The notes under the pieces: model-generated
The model's input: the letters and a program-made list of their open reading frames with translations, nothing else
Told to the model about the DNA's origin: nothing
Database searches by the model: none
Program-made: the position numbers and the translations under genes
In this document: piece after piece, positions 26,028 to 33,629 of the stretch
Numbering within the stretch: position 1 is the first letter of the stretch
Layout: each line of letters begins with the position of its first letter
NCBI RefSeq assembly: GCF_041240605.1
Contig: NZ_CP162487.1
Span: forward strand, 4,781,001-4,845,000
Reading direction: 5' to 3'
Origin: Xanthomonas sp. DAR 80977
Lineage (GTDB): Bacteria; Pseudomonadota; Gammaproteobacteria; Xanthomonadales; Xanthomonadaceae
DNA: 64,000 bases

Positions 26028-26055
26028 ACTGCCGGGCGGCCTCGCGCCCGGCAGT
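26028..26055 (-). terminator. Stem-loop after the GDPD-pectinesterase gene
   Basis: ACTGCCGGGCG and CGCCCGGCAGT form a perfect 11-bp stem with a 6-base loop, 75 bases past the stop codon. There is no T-run, so it may be an RNA-stabilising hairpin or a weak terminator rather than a classical one. Confidence 0.35.
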
Positions 26056-26130
26056 TGTCGGTTGTTGCGGATCGCAACGTGCGCGTTGCGCCGCACCCTG
26101 GCGACGCAACGCGGGCATCCCGCTACCGGA

Positions 26131-29100
26131 TCACGGCGCGGTCTTGAACGAGGTCACCGCGGTCGGGCTCCAGTTGCCGTTGTAGGCGCGCAGCGACACC
26201 CAGTACGTGGTGTTCGGACTGAGGTTGTTGAAGGTCCACGACGGCGTGGTGAAGCCGGTGCTGGTGCCGGCGATCGCATTGCCGGCGTAGGCATCGTTCT
26301 GGCTGGCGTACAGCGCGGTGTAGACGCCGGCATGCGCGACGCTGCCGCCGTAGACCGGTGCGCTGCCCTGGTCCTGGATGGTGAAGGTCACCGTGGCCGA
26401 GCTGCGCGCGGCATCGACATGGATGCTGGCCGGCGCGGTCGGATCGTTCGCCACCGGCGTCACCGTCGCCGACACCGACGCGGCGCTGTTGCCCTTGGCG
26501 TTGAACTCGACCACGCTGACCGTGGCCGGCGCCCCGTTGTCCAGCCCATCGACGTAACCGGTGGTGGCGGTCGGCGGCAGCGTGATCGGCCCGAACGTGC
26601 TCGACCCCTGCCTGGCGGTGAGGATGTAGCCCTGCTCGACCGGATTGGCCGGTTGCCCGCCCCACCGCACCTGCACGTTGTGGTTGCCGGCGGTGGTGGC
26701 CGCGATGGTCGGCGCGTTCGGTGCGCCCACCGCCAGCGTGGGCAGCGGCAGCGCCTGGCCGACGGTGCTGCCGTAGACCACCTTGCTCGGCTGCCAGCCG
26801 TCGCTGCCGGCCAGGTACACGTCGGCCGCCAACGCCGCCGCCTCGCCGTCGCTCAGCGGCACGTTACTCTTGGGCGATGCGCTTTCGCGCTGGCCGATGT
26901 CGAAGCTGCCCCAGGTGCCGGCGGCGTTCTGGATGCTGGAGTCGTATTCGCGGTAGGTCGAGGTCGGCAGGTTGTTGGTGCCGCCGGCGCTGGCCGACAG
27001 CGGGATGAATTCGATCCAGCCCGCGTTGCGCACCTGGCTGCCGAGCTTGGTGTGCAGGAAGTACACGGTGGAATACTGCCCCCACGGCCGCCCCAGCCAC
27101 ACGTTGTTCATGTACGGGCTGTCGAACAGCAGCTGCGTGTTGTTGAACACGAAGCCGTTGTCCTCGCTGGCGCTGCCGCGCGACTGTGCGGTGATGGTGG
27201 CTTCGCCGCCGAGGTCGCCGTGGATCTTGGTCTTGATGATGCTGTTGTCGAACACCGCCTTGCCGTTGCCGAAGATGTAGTCGACATAGCCTTCGACGTA
27301 GCAGTTGTCGAAGTAGGCGCGCTGGCCGTTGGTCACGTACAGCGTGTCCTGGCCGCCGAGCACGCGCACCGCGCGGTACACGGCGCGATCGCCGCGCGAC
27401 AGCAGCGCCACCGCCTGCGCGTTGTTCTCCAGCCCGGGCGCCTCGTAGTCGGCGGTGTTCTGGATGGTCAGGTTGGCCGCGTAGAAGTCCGAGCCGCTGA
27501 CCGTCAGCGTGGAGCTGCCCGAGGTGCCGAGCGGCTTGCCGCTGTCCGGATCGGTGGTGGTCGCCGCGTCGTTGTTGGTGATGACCACCTGCGAGGCGTC
27601 GCTGCCGGTGCCGAGCAGGCCGACATTGGCCTGGGTGATGCGCAGTTTCTCGTGGTACACGCCGGGGCGGATCTGGATGATGCCGCCACCGGCCGGCACC
27701 GCGGCCAGCGCCGCCGCGATCGTGGTGTAGCTGCCGCTGCCGTCGGCCGCCACCACCAGCGGCGGCAACGCGCCGAGGTTGACGCCGTTGATGCCCTTGA
27801 TGCCGGGGCGCTGGCCCGGAAACTGCGCCAGGTACTGGATGGTCTCGACCGGCTTGTCGGTGATGACGAAACCGAACTTGGCGGTGTCGTGCCACCACTC
27901 GCGGAACGGCCGGTGATCGGTGCAGCCGCCGCCGGCGCGGTCGAAGCGGGTGGTGCTGGCGCTGCCGCATTCGGCCGGCTTCATCGGCGGCACCAGCGGC
28001 CCGCACACCCCGCCTTCCCAGATGGTGCCCGCGTCGCCGGCCAGGTTGGAGGCGTCGCCGCTGGGCGATGCGACGGTGCACAGGCGCTCCGGCACGTAGA
28101 CGCCGAGATTCAGGCCGTCTTGCCAGAGCGTGGTGAACAGGTCGTCCTTGCCGTAGTTGAGGATCGCCCCGGCCGCCTTCAGGCTCAACTCCGGCGACAG
28201 CAATCCCGCTTCCAGTCCCTGGTTCTCGAACCAGTTGCGCCAGCGGGTGAAGTCGTTGGTCGCCCATGGCGAGGCGCCGGATCCCTGCGCGGCGGCGCCG
28301 TTGGTGGTGTAGACCGGCTGCACGAACAACTGCGAGACGTCCGTCGGCGTGGTGTTCTGCCCGTACAGGCTCGCGTGGTAGTCGACCACCTGCTTGGCGT
28401 AGTCGTCCGGGCCGTTGAACATGGAGGTCTGGAACTTGAGCACGACGTGCTGCGCGACCCAGACCCCGTACTCGCCGTCGGTGTTGAGCGCGTGCACCAG
28501 GCGCGCGGCGGTGTCGCGCACGTTCTCCGGCTGGCGCAGGTCCAGGAACACCAGGCCGGTGTAGCCGTCCAGGTAGAGCGCATGCAGGGCGTCGTTGAGC
28601 GAGGCCGGACGGATCGCCCGGTCGTCGCAGTACGGGTTCGCTTCGGTCATGCCGTATCCGTCGGCCCGGTTGTCGCAGACGAACGAACTGCGGATGTCGT
28701 CCCACGGCGGCGTCTTCACCGTGATGTCGCCGCCTCCCTCCTTTTCCCAGCGATAGATGTCCGAGTATTCGCGACGGTTGAGCATGCGCAGAAGCGTCTT
28801 GTCATGCATCAGGTACGGGATATGGTCGCTGCTTTCGTACACGTCCAGCTCGATCGCCTCGATGCCGTAGTTCATCGTGTTGACGACCGCCTCCACGGTG
28901 TTTTCCGGATGCGCGACATCGACCATGCCGCGATGCGCGGCCACGATGACCGGGGCCTTGTCGCGCAACGTGGTATCGGTGGTGGGCACGGTGCGCTGCT
29001 GGAAGGCGTCCAGAAGCGTCTGCGTGGTCGCGTTGTCGACGACGTTGTAGTACTGCGCCTGGGCCGGTATCGCGATGCCGGCGGCGATGGTCAGGGTCAG

Positions 29101-29151
29101 GACATGGGCGACCATCAGCGGCATGGTCTTGCGCTGGAATTGCCTTTTCAT
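26131..29151 (-). CDS. Secreted GDPD - pectinesterase - fibronectin III fusion protein
   Basis: A 1006-residue secreted protein of three parts. A signal peptide (1-32, ending AQAQ) leads into a GDPD/PI-PLC-type region (about 66-440) with His73-Arg74 (AAHRGM), Glu83 (HPENT), Glu101/Asp103 (IELDVYE) and His116 (LMHD). A CE8 pectin methylesterase domain (about 463-795) has GGQDTLYV (599-606), EGYVDYIFGNG (620-630), TAQSR and WLGRPWG (685-691). Two FnIII-like repeats (about 812-1006) end the chain. The esterase motifs are intact, so both enzyme parts may be active. ATG 29151 follows AAAGGA. Its promoter matches that of the STN receptor, linking it to the FecI/FecR system. Joining of a phosphodiesterase and a pectinesterase in one chain is unusual. 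Confidence 0.9.
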   Translation of the reverse strand: MKRQFQRKTMPLMVAHVLTLTIAAGIAIPAQAQYYNVVDNATTQTLLDAFQQRTVPTTDTTLRDKAPVIVAAHRGMVDVAHPENTVEAVVNTMNYGIEAIELDVYESSDHIPYLMHDKTLLRMLNRREYSDIYRWEKEGGGDITVKTPPWDDIRSSFVCDNRADGYGMTEANPYCDDRAIRPASLNDALHALYLDGYTGLVFLDLRQPENVRDTAARLVHALNTDGEYGVWVAQHVVLKFQTSMFNGPDDYAKQVVDYHASLYGQNTTPTDVSQLFVQPVYTTNGAAAQGSGASPWATNDFTRWRNWFENQGLEAGLLSPELSLKAAGAILNYGKDDLFTTLWQDGLNLGVYVPERLCTVASPSGDASNLAGDAGTIWEGGVCGPLVPPMKPAECGSASTTRFDRAGGGCTDHRPFREWWHDTAKFGFVITDKPVETIQYLAQFPGQRPGIKGINGVNLGALPPLVVAADGSGSYTTIAAALAAVPAGGGIIQIRPGVYHEKLRITQANVGLLGTGSDASQVVITNNDAATTTDPDSGKPLGTSGSSTLTVSGSDFYAANLTIQNTADYEAPGLENNAQAVALLSRGDRAVYRAVRVLGGQDTLYVTNGQRAYFDNCYVEGYVDYIFGNGKAVFDNSIIKTKIHGDLGGEATITAQSRGSASEDNGFVFNNTQLLFDSPYMNNVWLGRPWGQYSTVYFLHTKLGSQVRNAGWIEFIPLSASAGGTNNLPTSTYREYDSSIQNAAGTWGSFDIGQRESASPKSNVPLSDGEAAALAADVYLAGSDGWQPSKVVYGSTVGQALPLPTLAVGAPNAPTIAATTAGNHNVQVRWGGQPANPVEQGYILTARQGSSTFGPITLPPTATTGYVDGLDNGAPATVSVVEFNAKGNSAASVSATVTPVANDPTAPASIHVDAARSSATVTFTIQDQGSAPVYGGSVAHAGVYTALYASQNDAYAGNAIAGTSTGFTTPSWTFNNLSPNTTYWVSLRAYNGNWSPTAVTSFKTAP

Positions 29152-29211
29152 GGGAATCCTTTTCAGGGGCGAATCGGGGGAATGACGCCGTCGCGCGGGA
29201 ACGCCACGGCC

Positions 29212-29236
29212 GCTGTCGGAGCGTTGGCTCCGACAG
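29212..29236 (-). promoter_or_regulatory. 11-bp hairpin at the predicted 5' end of the fusion-gene mRNA
   Basis: GCTGTCGGAGC and GCTCCGACAGC form a perfect 11-bp stem with a GTTG/CAAC loop. The hairpin begins directly after the predicted CGTCTTTG element, so it would be at or near the very 5' end of the transcript. It may protect the mRNA from 5'-end decay or bind a regulator. Confidence 0.5.
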
Positions 29237-29292
29237 CAAAGACGTCGCGGCATGCGGTTCCCGACAGCCCGATCGCATGAAATTTTTGTGAC
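29237..29292 (-). promoter_or_regulatory. Predicted FecI-type ECF promoter of the GDPD-pectinesterase gene
   Basis: Minus-strand order: GTCACAAAAATTTCATG (29292-29276), TGTCGG (29266-29261), 16-base spacer, CGTCTTTG (29244-29237), 86 bases before the ATG at 29151. All elements and the spacer length match the STN receptor promoter 3.3 kb away, although the bases between them differ. Confidence 0.7.
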
Positions 29293-29317
29293 CCGCCGAA
29301 GCGGAGCCGGCAGCACG

Positions 29318-30319
29318 TTAGCGACGTGCTGCGGTCTCGTTGGCGAGCGTGATGCCCGTTGCAGTGCGCTGGATGCGCAGCGGATACAGCCGCGCCAGGT
29401 GCGCCAGGGTCTGCTCCGGCTGGTCCAGGCGGAAGCGCCCGGACACCTGCAGCGCGCCCACCGCCGGATCGGCGATGGCGATGGCCTGCGGCGAGCGGCG
29501 GTTGAGCCGCTCCACCAGCCGCGACAGCGGAATGCCGGCGGTCTGCAGCCAGCCTTCGCGCCAGTCGCCGGCGGCCGGGTCGAAGCGGGCCAGCGCGCCC
29601 AGGCCGTCGTGCGCGGCATCGATGCGCATGCCCTGCGCCAGCACCTGGCGGGCGCCGCTGCTGACGATCTCCACCCGTCCCGAGTACACCGACAGTTCGC
29701 TGGTGGCGCCATCGCGCGCCAGGTTGAACACGGTGCCCAGCACCCGCACCCGCGCCGTGCCCACGGTGACCTCGAACGGGCGCTGCGCGTCGTGGGCGAC
29801 GTCGAAGAACACTTCGCCGGCTTCCAGCGCGACCTCGCGCCGGTGCGCGCGCAACTGCACGCGCACGCGGCTGGCACCGTTGAGGGTGAGCACGCTGCCG
29901 TCGTCGAGCGTGAGCACGCGCACCTGCCCCGGCGCGGTGGCGGCCAGCAGCGGCGCCGGATCCGGACGCAGCCATGGCCACAGCAGCACCACCAGCAAGG
30001 CCAGACTGGCGGCCAGCGCGACCGCGGCCGGCCAGCGCCGCCGCCGGCGCCGTGCCGGCGCGGCCGCAGGTATCGAGGCAGGCGCCGCCTGCGCCGCGGT
30101 CGGCGCATCGAAACCGGCCAGCGCCTCCAGCAGGGCCGCATCGTGCGCCAGCGCCCACAGCGACTCGAACGCGGCGCGATGCGCCGGATCGGCCGCCAGC
30201 CAGCGCTGCAGGCCGGGCGGATCGGCACCGTCGCCGGCGAGCTTGCGCGCCACCCAGTCCGCGGCGTCGCCGGGGGCCTGTGCGCGATCGTCTGGAGGCA
30301 AGGCCGGATCCCGGCTCAT
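29318..30319 (-). CDS. FecR-type anti-sigma factor / sigma regulator
   Basis: A 333-residue inner-membrane protein. An N-terminal cytoplasmic part (about 1-90; the DUF4880-like segment WVARKLAGDGADPPGLQRWLAADPAHRAAF) should bind the sigma factor. A transmembrane helix (about 95-117, AVALAASLALLVVLLWPWL) leads into the periplasmic FecR domain (VRVLTLDDGSVLTLNGASRV, EVALEAGEVFFDVAHD, FNLARDG, VYSGRVEI). A C-terminal STN-like segment (about 270-330) is the usual partner of the receptor's STN domain. Its ATG overlaps the sigma-factor stop by four bases (ATGA), so the two are translationally coupled. Confidence 0.93.
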   Translation of the reverse strand: MSRDPALPPDDRAQAPGDAADWVARKLAGDGADPPGLQRWLAADPAHRAAFESLWALAHDAALLEALAGFDAPTAAQAAPASIPAAAPARRRRRRWPAAVALAASLALLVVLLWPWLRPDPAPLLAATAPGQVRVLTLDDGSVLTLNGASRVRVQLRAHRREVALEAGEVFFDVAHDAQRPFEVTVGTARVRVLGTVFNLARDGATSELSVYSGRVEIVSSGARQVLAQGMRIDAAHDGLGALARFDPAAGDWREGWLQTAGIPLSRLVERLNRRSPQAIAIADPAVGALQVSGRFRLDQPEQTLAHLARLYPLRIQRTATGITLANETAARR

Positions 30320-30894
30320 GCGTCGTCGTCCTGCGCCGGGCCGCGCGGCGCGGCGCGCGCCACGGCGCCTGCGCCGGCGGCCGGCGGGCGCGTGGCATCG
30401 GTGCGCGCCACCGCCTCCTGCAGCCAGCGCAACCCGCGGCTGACGTGCTTTTCCACCGCGCCCTCGCTCAGGCCCAGCGCCTCGGCGATCTCGCGATAGC
30501 TCTGCCCGCGCACCCGGCAGCGCACGAACACCTCGCGGCGCAGCGGCGGCATGCCCTGCAGCGCGCGGGTAAAGGTTTCCACGCGCTGGCGCTGCATCGC
30601 CGCCTCCTCCACGCCTGCGGCCGGGCTGGGCACGTCGTCGCTGATCGATTCGGTGCGCTGGCGCTGGCGCCGGCGCAGATGGTCGTTGAGCAGGTTGAGC
30701 GCGATGGAGCGGGCCAGCGCCGCCATGTCGGTGACCACATGCTCGCGCGCGTACACCACCAGGCGCAGGAAGGTTTCCTGCACCAGGTCCTCGGCCAGCG
30801 ACCAGTCGCCGGTGCGCCGGAACAGGAAGCGATGCAGGGCCGGCCGGTGCTGATCCAGCCGATGCTGATCGATGTGGCAGACCGGGGTGGCCAT
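30316..30894 (-). CDS. ECF RNA polymerase sigma factor, FecI-like
   Basis: A 192-residue sigma-70 family factor with only regions 2 and 4. Region 2 shows DWSLAEDLVQETFLRLV and ARSIALNLLNDHLRRR. Region 4 shows LPPLRREVFVRCRVRGQSYREIAEALGLSEGAVEKHVSRGL, including the DNA-binding helix-turn-helix. An Ala/Pro-rich tail follows. With the overlapping FecR and the STN receptor it makes a cell-surface-signalling trio. Predicted targets are the two promoters at 25897-25951 and 29237-29292; no such promoter is seen before this gene, so it may not autoregulate. ATG 30894 is chosen as the start closest to the conserved core; an upstream in-frame ATG exists. Confidence 0.92.
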   Translation of the reverse strand: MATPVCHIDQHRLDQHRPALHRFLFRRTGDWSLAEDLVQETFLRLVVYAREHVVTDMAALARSIALNLLNDHLRRRQRQRTESISDDVPSPAAGVEEAAMQRQRVETFTRALQGMPPLRREVFVRCRVRGQSYREIAEALGLSEGAVEKHVSRGLRWLQEAVARTDATRPPAAGAGAVARAAPRGPAQDDDA

Positions 30895-31284
30895 GGCGTC
30901 CCATGCGAGGCAATGCGTGCGCAGCTTATAGCGCATCGGCATGCAACCGGCATGACCGGCGTGGCGCAGCCGGGCGCCTGAGCCAGCGGACTTGCCGCCA
31001 GCACGCAGGCACCTGCTCCAGGCCAGGGTGGGGCGAGCAGGTGGCAAGCAGGGCATCCCTATCAACGGGATCGCGGACGCCTCCCTGCTGGATTCCGTGC
31101 GTCGCGGCAATCCCGATGCCGACTGGGGGCTGGTTGGCCAGACTCAAAACGCATGGCGGTGCCTGCCGGCGCCGCCATGCCTACAGCCTGGGCTTTATGG
31201 TGTCCGAATCGCTCAGTGAGAGATGGCGGTTTCAAGTTCCAAATCGCAACACATGTCCTGCCGAGGGATGCATACAAGGCGAGA

Positions 31285-31700
31285 ATCGCCGCTCGATGCC
31301 AGCGCATGTGCTCGAAGCGGCGCCATCCAGTCCAGCGTCTTGCGCGGATGCGTGTTGAGCCGCGTGGCAATGATCTTGCGGGTAAATCGACGGGTCTGTC
31401 CCTTTGCCCAGGTACTGATGCAGCAAGCCGTTGCCGTCTCGCAGGGGCCTCGCTGCCAGGCGTTGTGCGGATCGCAGAAATACATAGGCACGCCCGCGTT
31501 CGCGCCGAGCTGAACGTGCTGGGCGCTTCCTTGCCTGGATCGCAGGTCAGGCTCCGACGCATCGGCTCGGCAATCGAATTGGGTTGGCCGTAAATCCCAA
31601 CAACGCCGAAGTGGCTGCCGCATCGTCCCTCTTGGCCAACACGCCCAGCCGCGTGGCGGGCCCGACCAAAGCTGCATCGATGTTGCCCGCGCACCAATCA
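31285..31700 (-). pseudogene. IS30-family transposase remnant (multiply frameshifted)
   Basis: Translated fragments in different frames match the C-terminal half of IS30-type transposases in order: SLTCDPGKEA (the TYDQGKE block), GVPMYFCDPHNAWQRG (the VYFCDPHSPWQRG block), NGLLHQYLGKGTDPSIYPQ, and RLNTHPRKTLDW. Each block sits in a different frame from the next, so at least two or three frameshifts have occurred, and the N-terminal half is missing. No inverted terminal repeats could be identified. It marks past insertion at the boundary between the FecI locus and the metal-uptake cluster. Confidence 0.72.
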
Positions 31701-31721
31701 ATTCGACACGTTTCACCAATT

Positions 31722-31740
31722 GATAACGCTTCCCATTTGC
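31722..31740 (+). promoter_or_regulatory. Weak Fur-box-like sequence
   Basis: GATAACGCTTCCCATTTGC agrees with the 19-base Fur consensus (GATAATGATAATCATTATC) at about 12 of 19 positions, 70 bases before the first gene of a receptor/ApbE cluster of the type often under Fur control. The match is partial and only suggestive. Confidence 0.3.
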
Positions 31741-31810
31741 CTTACGATGCCGCTCGCCAGCCACCGACCCTCGTCTCGCCAGCGCCTTCGCTCATCGATA
31801 CGAGGTCTCC

Positions 31811-32608
31811 GTGAAGTCCCTACTTCTCACTGCTTTGGCTGCGTCAGCGCTGGCGGCCGCCATACCCGTTGCCGCTCATACCCCTTACCTTGTCCCGAAC
31901 AGCTTCGCACCGCACGAAGGGCAGACGGTGGCGTTGGACGCCTCGTTCGCCGAGACGTTCTTCATCCCGGAAGCGGCCTTCGACGACAGCGCGTTCAGCG
32001 TGACCGGCCCGGATGGCGGGACGACCGCGCTGGCTTCGCACACGATGAAGACGCGGACGGTGGCCGAGTACACCTTGCCTGACACAGCGGGCACGTATCG
32101 GCTCAGCACCGGCCCGCGGCTTGGCGCGCTGTTCCGCACCTGGGAGATCAATGGCAAGCGCGAAAGCTCGCGCGACCCGGCGGTGAAGATTCCCGCGGGG
32201 GCCAAGGTGATTTCCGATTTCCAGTCGCTCACCCTGGCCGAAACCTATGTGACCGTCCGCAGCCCGGACCGCGCCGCCCTGGCGCCGCGCAACAAGGGCC
32301 TGGAACTGGTCCCGGTCAGCCACCCCAACGACCTGTACGCCGGCGAGACCTTCGAGTTCCTCGTGCAGTACGACGGCAAGCCGCTGGCGGCGCAGAAGGT
32401 CGAGATCACCGAGGCAGTCTGGAGCTCGGACCGTACCGCGCAGGTCATTACCGTGGACACCGATGCCCGTGGCCACGCGACCTGGCCGCTCCGGCAGGCC
32501 GGCACGTGGATCGCGTTGACCCGCTACCGCACGCCTGCACCCGCCGGGTCGCCGGCGGCCGAGTACAGCAACAGCTACACGCTGAGTTTCCGCGTCCTTA
32601 CGCCGTAA
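31811..32608 (+). CDS. DUF4198 domain periplasmic protein
   Basis: A 265-residue exported protein with a signal peptide ending VAAHTPYLVP (about residue 22). The mature start HTPYLVPNSF and the repeated Ig-like beta segments (YAGETFEFLVQYDGKPLAAQKVEITE, DTDARGHATWPLRQAGTWIALTRYR) are typical of DUF4198/NikM-like proteins, which sit in metal or TonB-receptor loci and are thought to bind metal or a metal complex. The start is GTG 31811 with GAGG upstream. It is the first gene of a four-gene same-strand cluster that ends in a HutA-like receptor. Confidence 0.88.
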   Translation: MKSLLLTALAASALAAAIPVAAHTPYLVPNSFAPHEGQTVALDASFAETFFIPEAAFDDSAFSVTGPDGGTTALASHTMKTRTVAEYTLPDTAGTYRLSTGPRLGALFRTWEINGKRESSRDPAVKIPAGAKVISDFQSLTLAETYVTVRSPDRAALAPRNKGLELVPVSHPNDLYAGETFEFLVQYDGKPLAAQKVEITEAVWSSDRTAQVITVDTDARGHATWPLRQAGTWIALTRYRTPAPAGSPAAEYSNSYTLSFRVLTP

Positions 32609-32637
32609 CGTCCCGTTCCCCCTCCATCGAGATTGCC

Positions 32638-33558
32638 ATGAACATCACTGTCCTTGCCACGGCGTGCCTGGGTGCGCTGCTGCTGGCCCATGCCGCCGCT
32701 GCGCAGGCGCCTGCCGGCAGCGCGCGTCCGCTGGTCGGCGGCCACGGCAACAACGTCACCGCCTTCATCGCCGAATTCGACGACAACGGCGACGGCGCCG
32801 TCAGCTGGGCCGAATTCGACGCCTTCCGCCGGGCGCGCTTCGATGCCACCGACTCCAACAAGGACGGCACGGTGGACGATGCCGAGTACGTACGCGAGTT
32901 CGACGAGCGCATGGCCATGGAAATCGACCGCGAACGCGTGGCGCTGGTGGAACAGACCCGCGCGCGCTTCGCCGCACTGGACACCGACAAGGACGGGCAG
33001 ATTTCCCGCGCCGAGTTCGATGCCACCGGCGAGGACACCTGGAAAGCGGGGCAGAACGTGCTGGCCGCCAGGGGCAATGGCAAGCACAAGGACGAAGCAG
33101 CGCAGACGGGCACCGCGCCACGGACCGCCGCCGGCGCGCAGCGCTTCGACAACCGCTCGCGCAGCCGCCTGGACATGCCCACCAGCCATACCGCAGAAGG
33201 CTTCCTTGCGCTGTATGACGGCAATGGCGATGGCAAGGTGGACCGGGCCGAGTTCCAGCAGGCGCGCGATGCGCAGTTCGCGCGTACCGACAGCAACGGC
33301 GATGGCCGCCTGGCCCTGGAAGAGTATCTGGGCGAGTTCGAAACGCGCGTGGACCGACGCGCCGCCGCGCTGGACCAAGGCGAGGACCGCCAGGTGCATG
33401 TGCGCTTCGGCGTGCTGGATGCCGACAAGGACGGCCGGATGACGTTCGCCGAATACCAGGTCTCGGGCAAGCGCCTGTTCGAGACGGCCGACCGCAACAA
33501 GGACGGCACGGTCGATGCGGCCGATGCCAAGGTCGCACCGCCTGCAGCGCGCCGTTGA
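32638..33558 (+). CDS. Secreted calcium-binding protein with seven EF-hand loops
   Basis: A 306-residue protein with a signal peptide (ending AAAAQAP, about 23) and seven canonical EF-hand loops: DDNGDGAVSWAE, DSNKDGTVDDAE, DTDKDGQISRAE, DGNGDGKVDRAE, DSNGDGRLALEE, DADKDGRMTFAE and DRNKDGTVDAAD. Most have Asp/Asn at positions 1, 3 and 5, Gly at 6 and Glu at 12, so they should bind Ca2+; the last ends in Asp. A charged linker (about 140-180) separates the first three from the last four, suggesting internal duplication. It lies between DUF4198 and ApbE genes, and its role in the cluster is unknown. Confidence 0.88.
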   Translation: MNITVLATACLGALLLAHAAAAQAPAGSARPLVGGHGNNVTAFIAEFDDNGDGAVSWAEFDAFRRARFDATDSNKDGTVDDAEYVREFDERMAMEIDRERVALVEQTRARFAALDTDKDGQISRAEFDATGEDTWKAGQNVLAARGNGKHKDEAAQTGTAPRTAAGAQRFDNRSRSRLDMPTSHTAEGFLALYDGNGDGKVDRAEFQQARDAQFARTDSNGDGRLALEEYLGEFETRVDRRAAALDQGEDRQVHVRFGVLDADKDGRMTFAEYQVSGKRLFETADRNKDGTVDAADAKVAPPAARR

Positions 33559-33629
33559 GTTCCACGCGTGGGTCCGGCATTCCGACCCCATGCGTGATCC
33601 GGTTGTCCCATCGCTGCAAGAGTATCCCG

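Larger units (their letters stand above)
30895..31810. other. Region with decayed transposase and upstream signals of the metal-uptake cluster
   Basis: About 900 bases with no intact gene. The first 300 bases hold nothing I can name. The centre (about 31285-31700) carries the remains of an IS30-type transposase on the minus strand. The right end (31700-31810) is AT-richer and should contain the promoter of the DUF4198-receptor cluster, with a weak Fur-like site at 31722-31740. Confidence 0.55.

Noticed and set aside
21641..26077. A single 1478-codon frame including the MBL hydrolase
   Set aside because: The upstream part is a shadow of the STN receptor gene. A Shine-Dalgarno and Tat signal place the true start at 22936.
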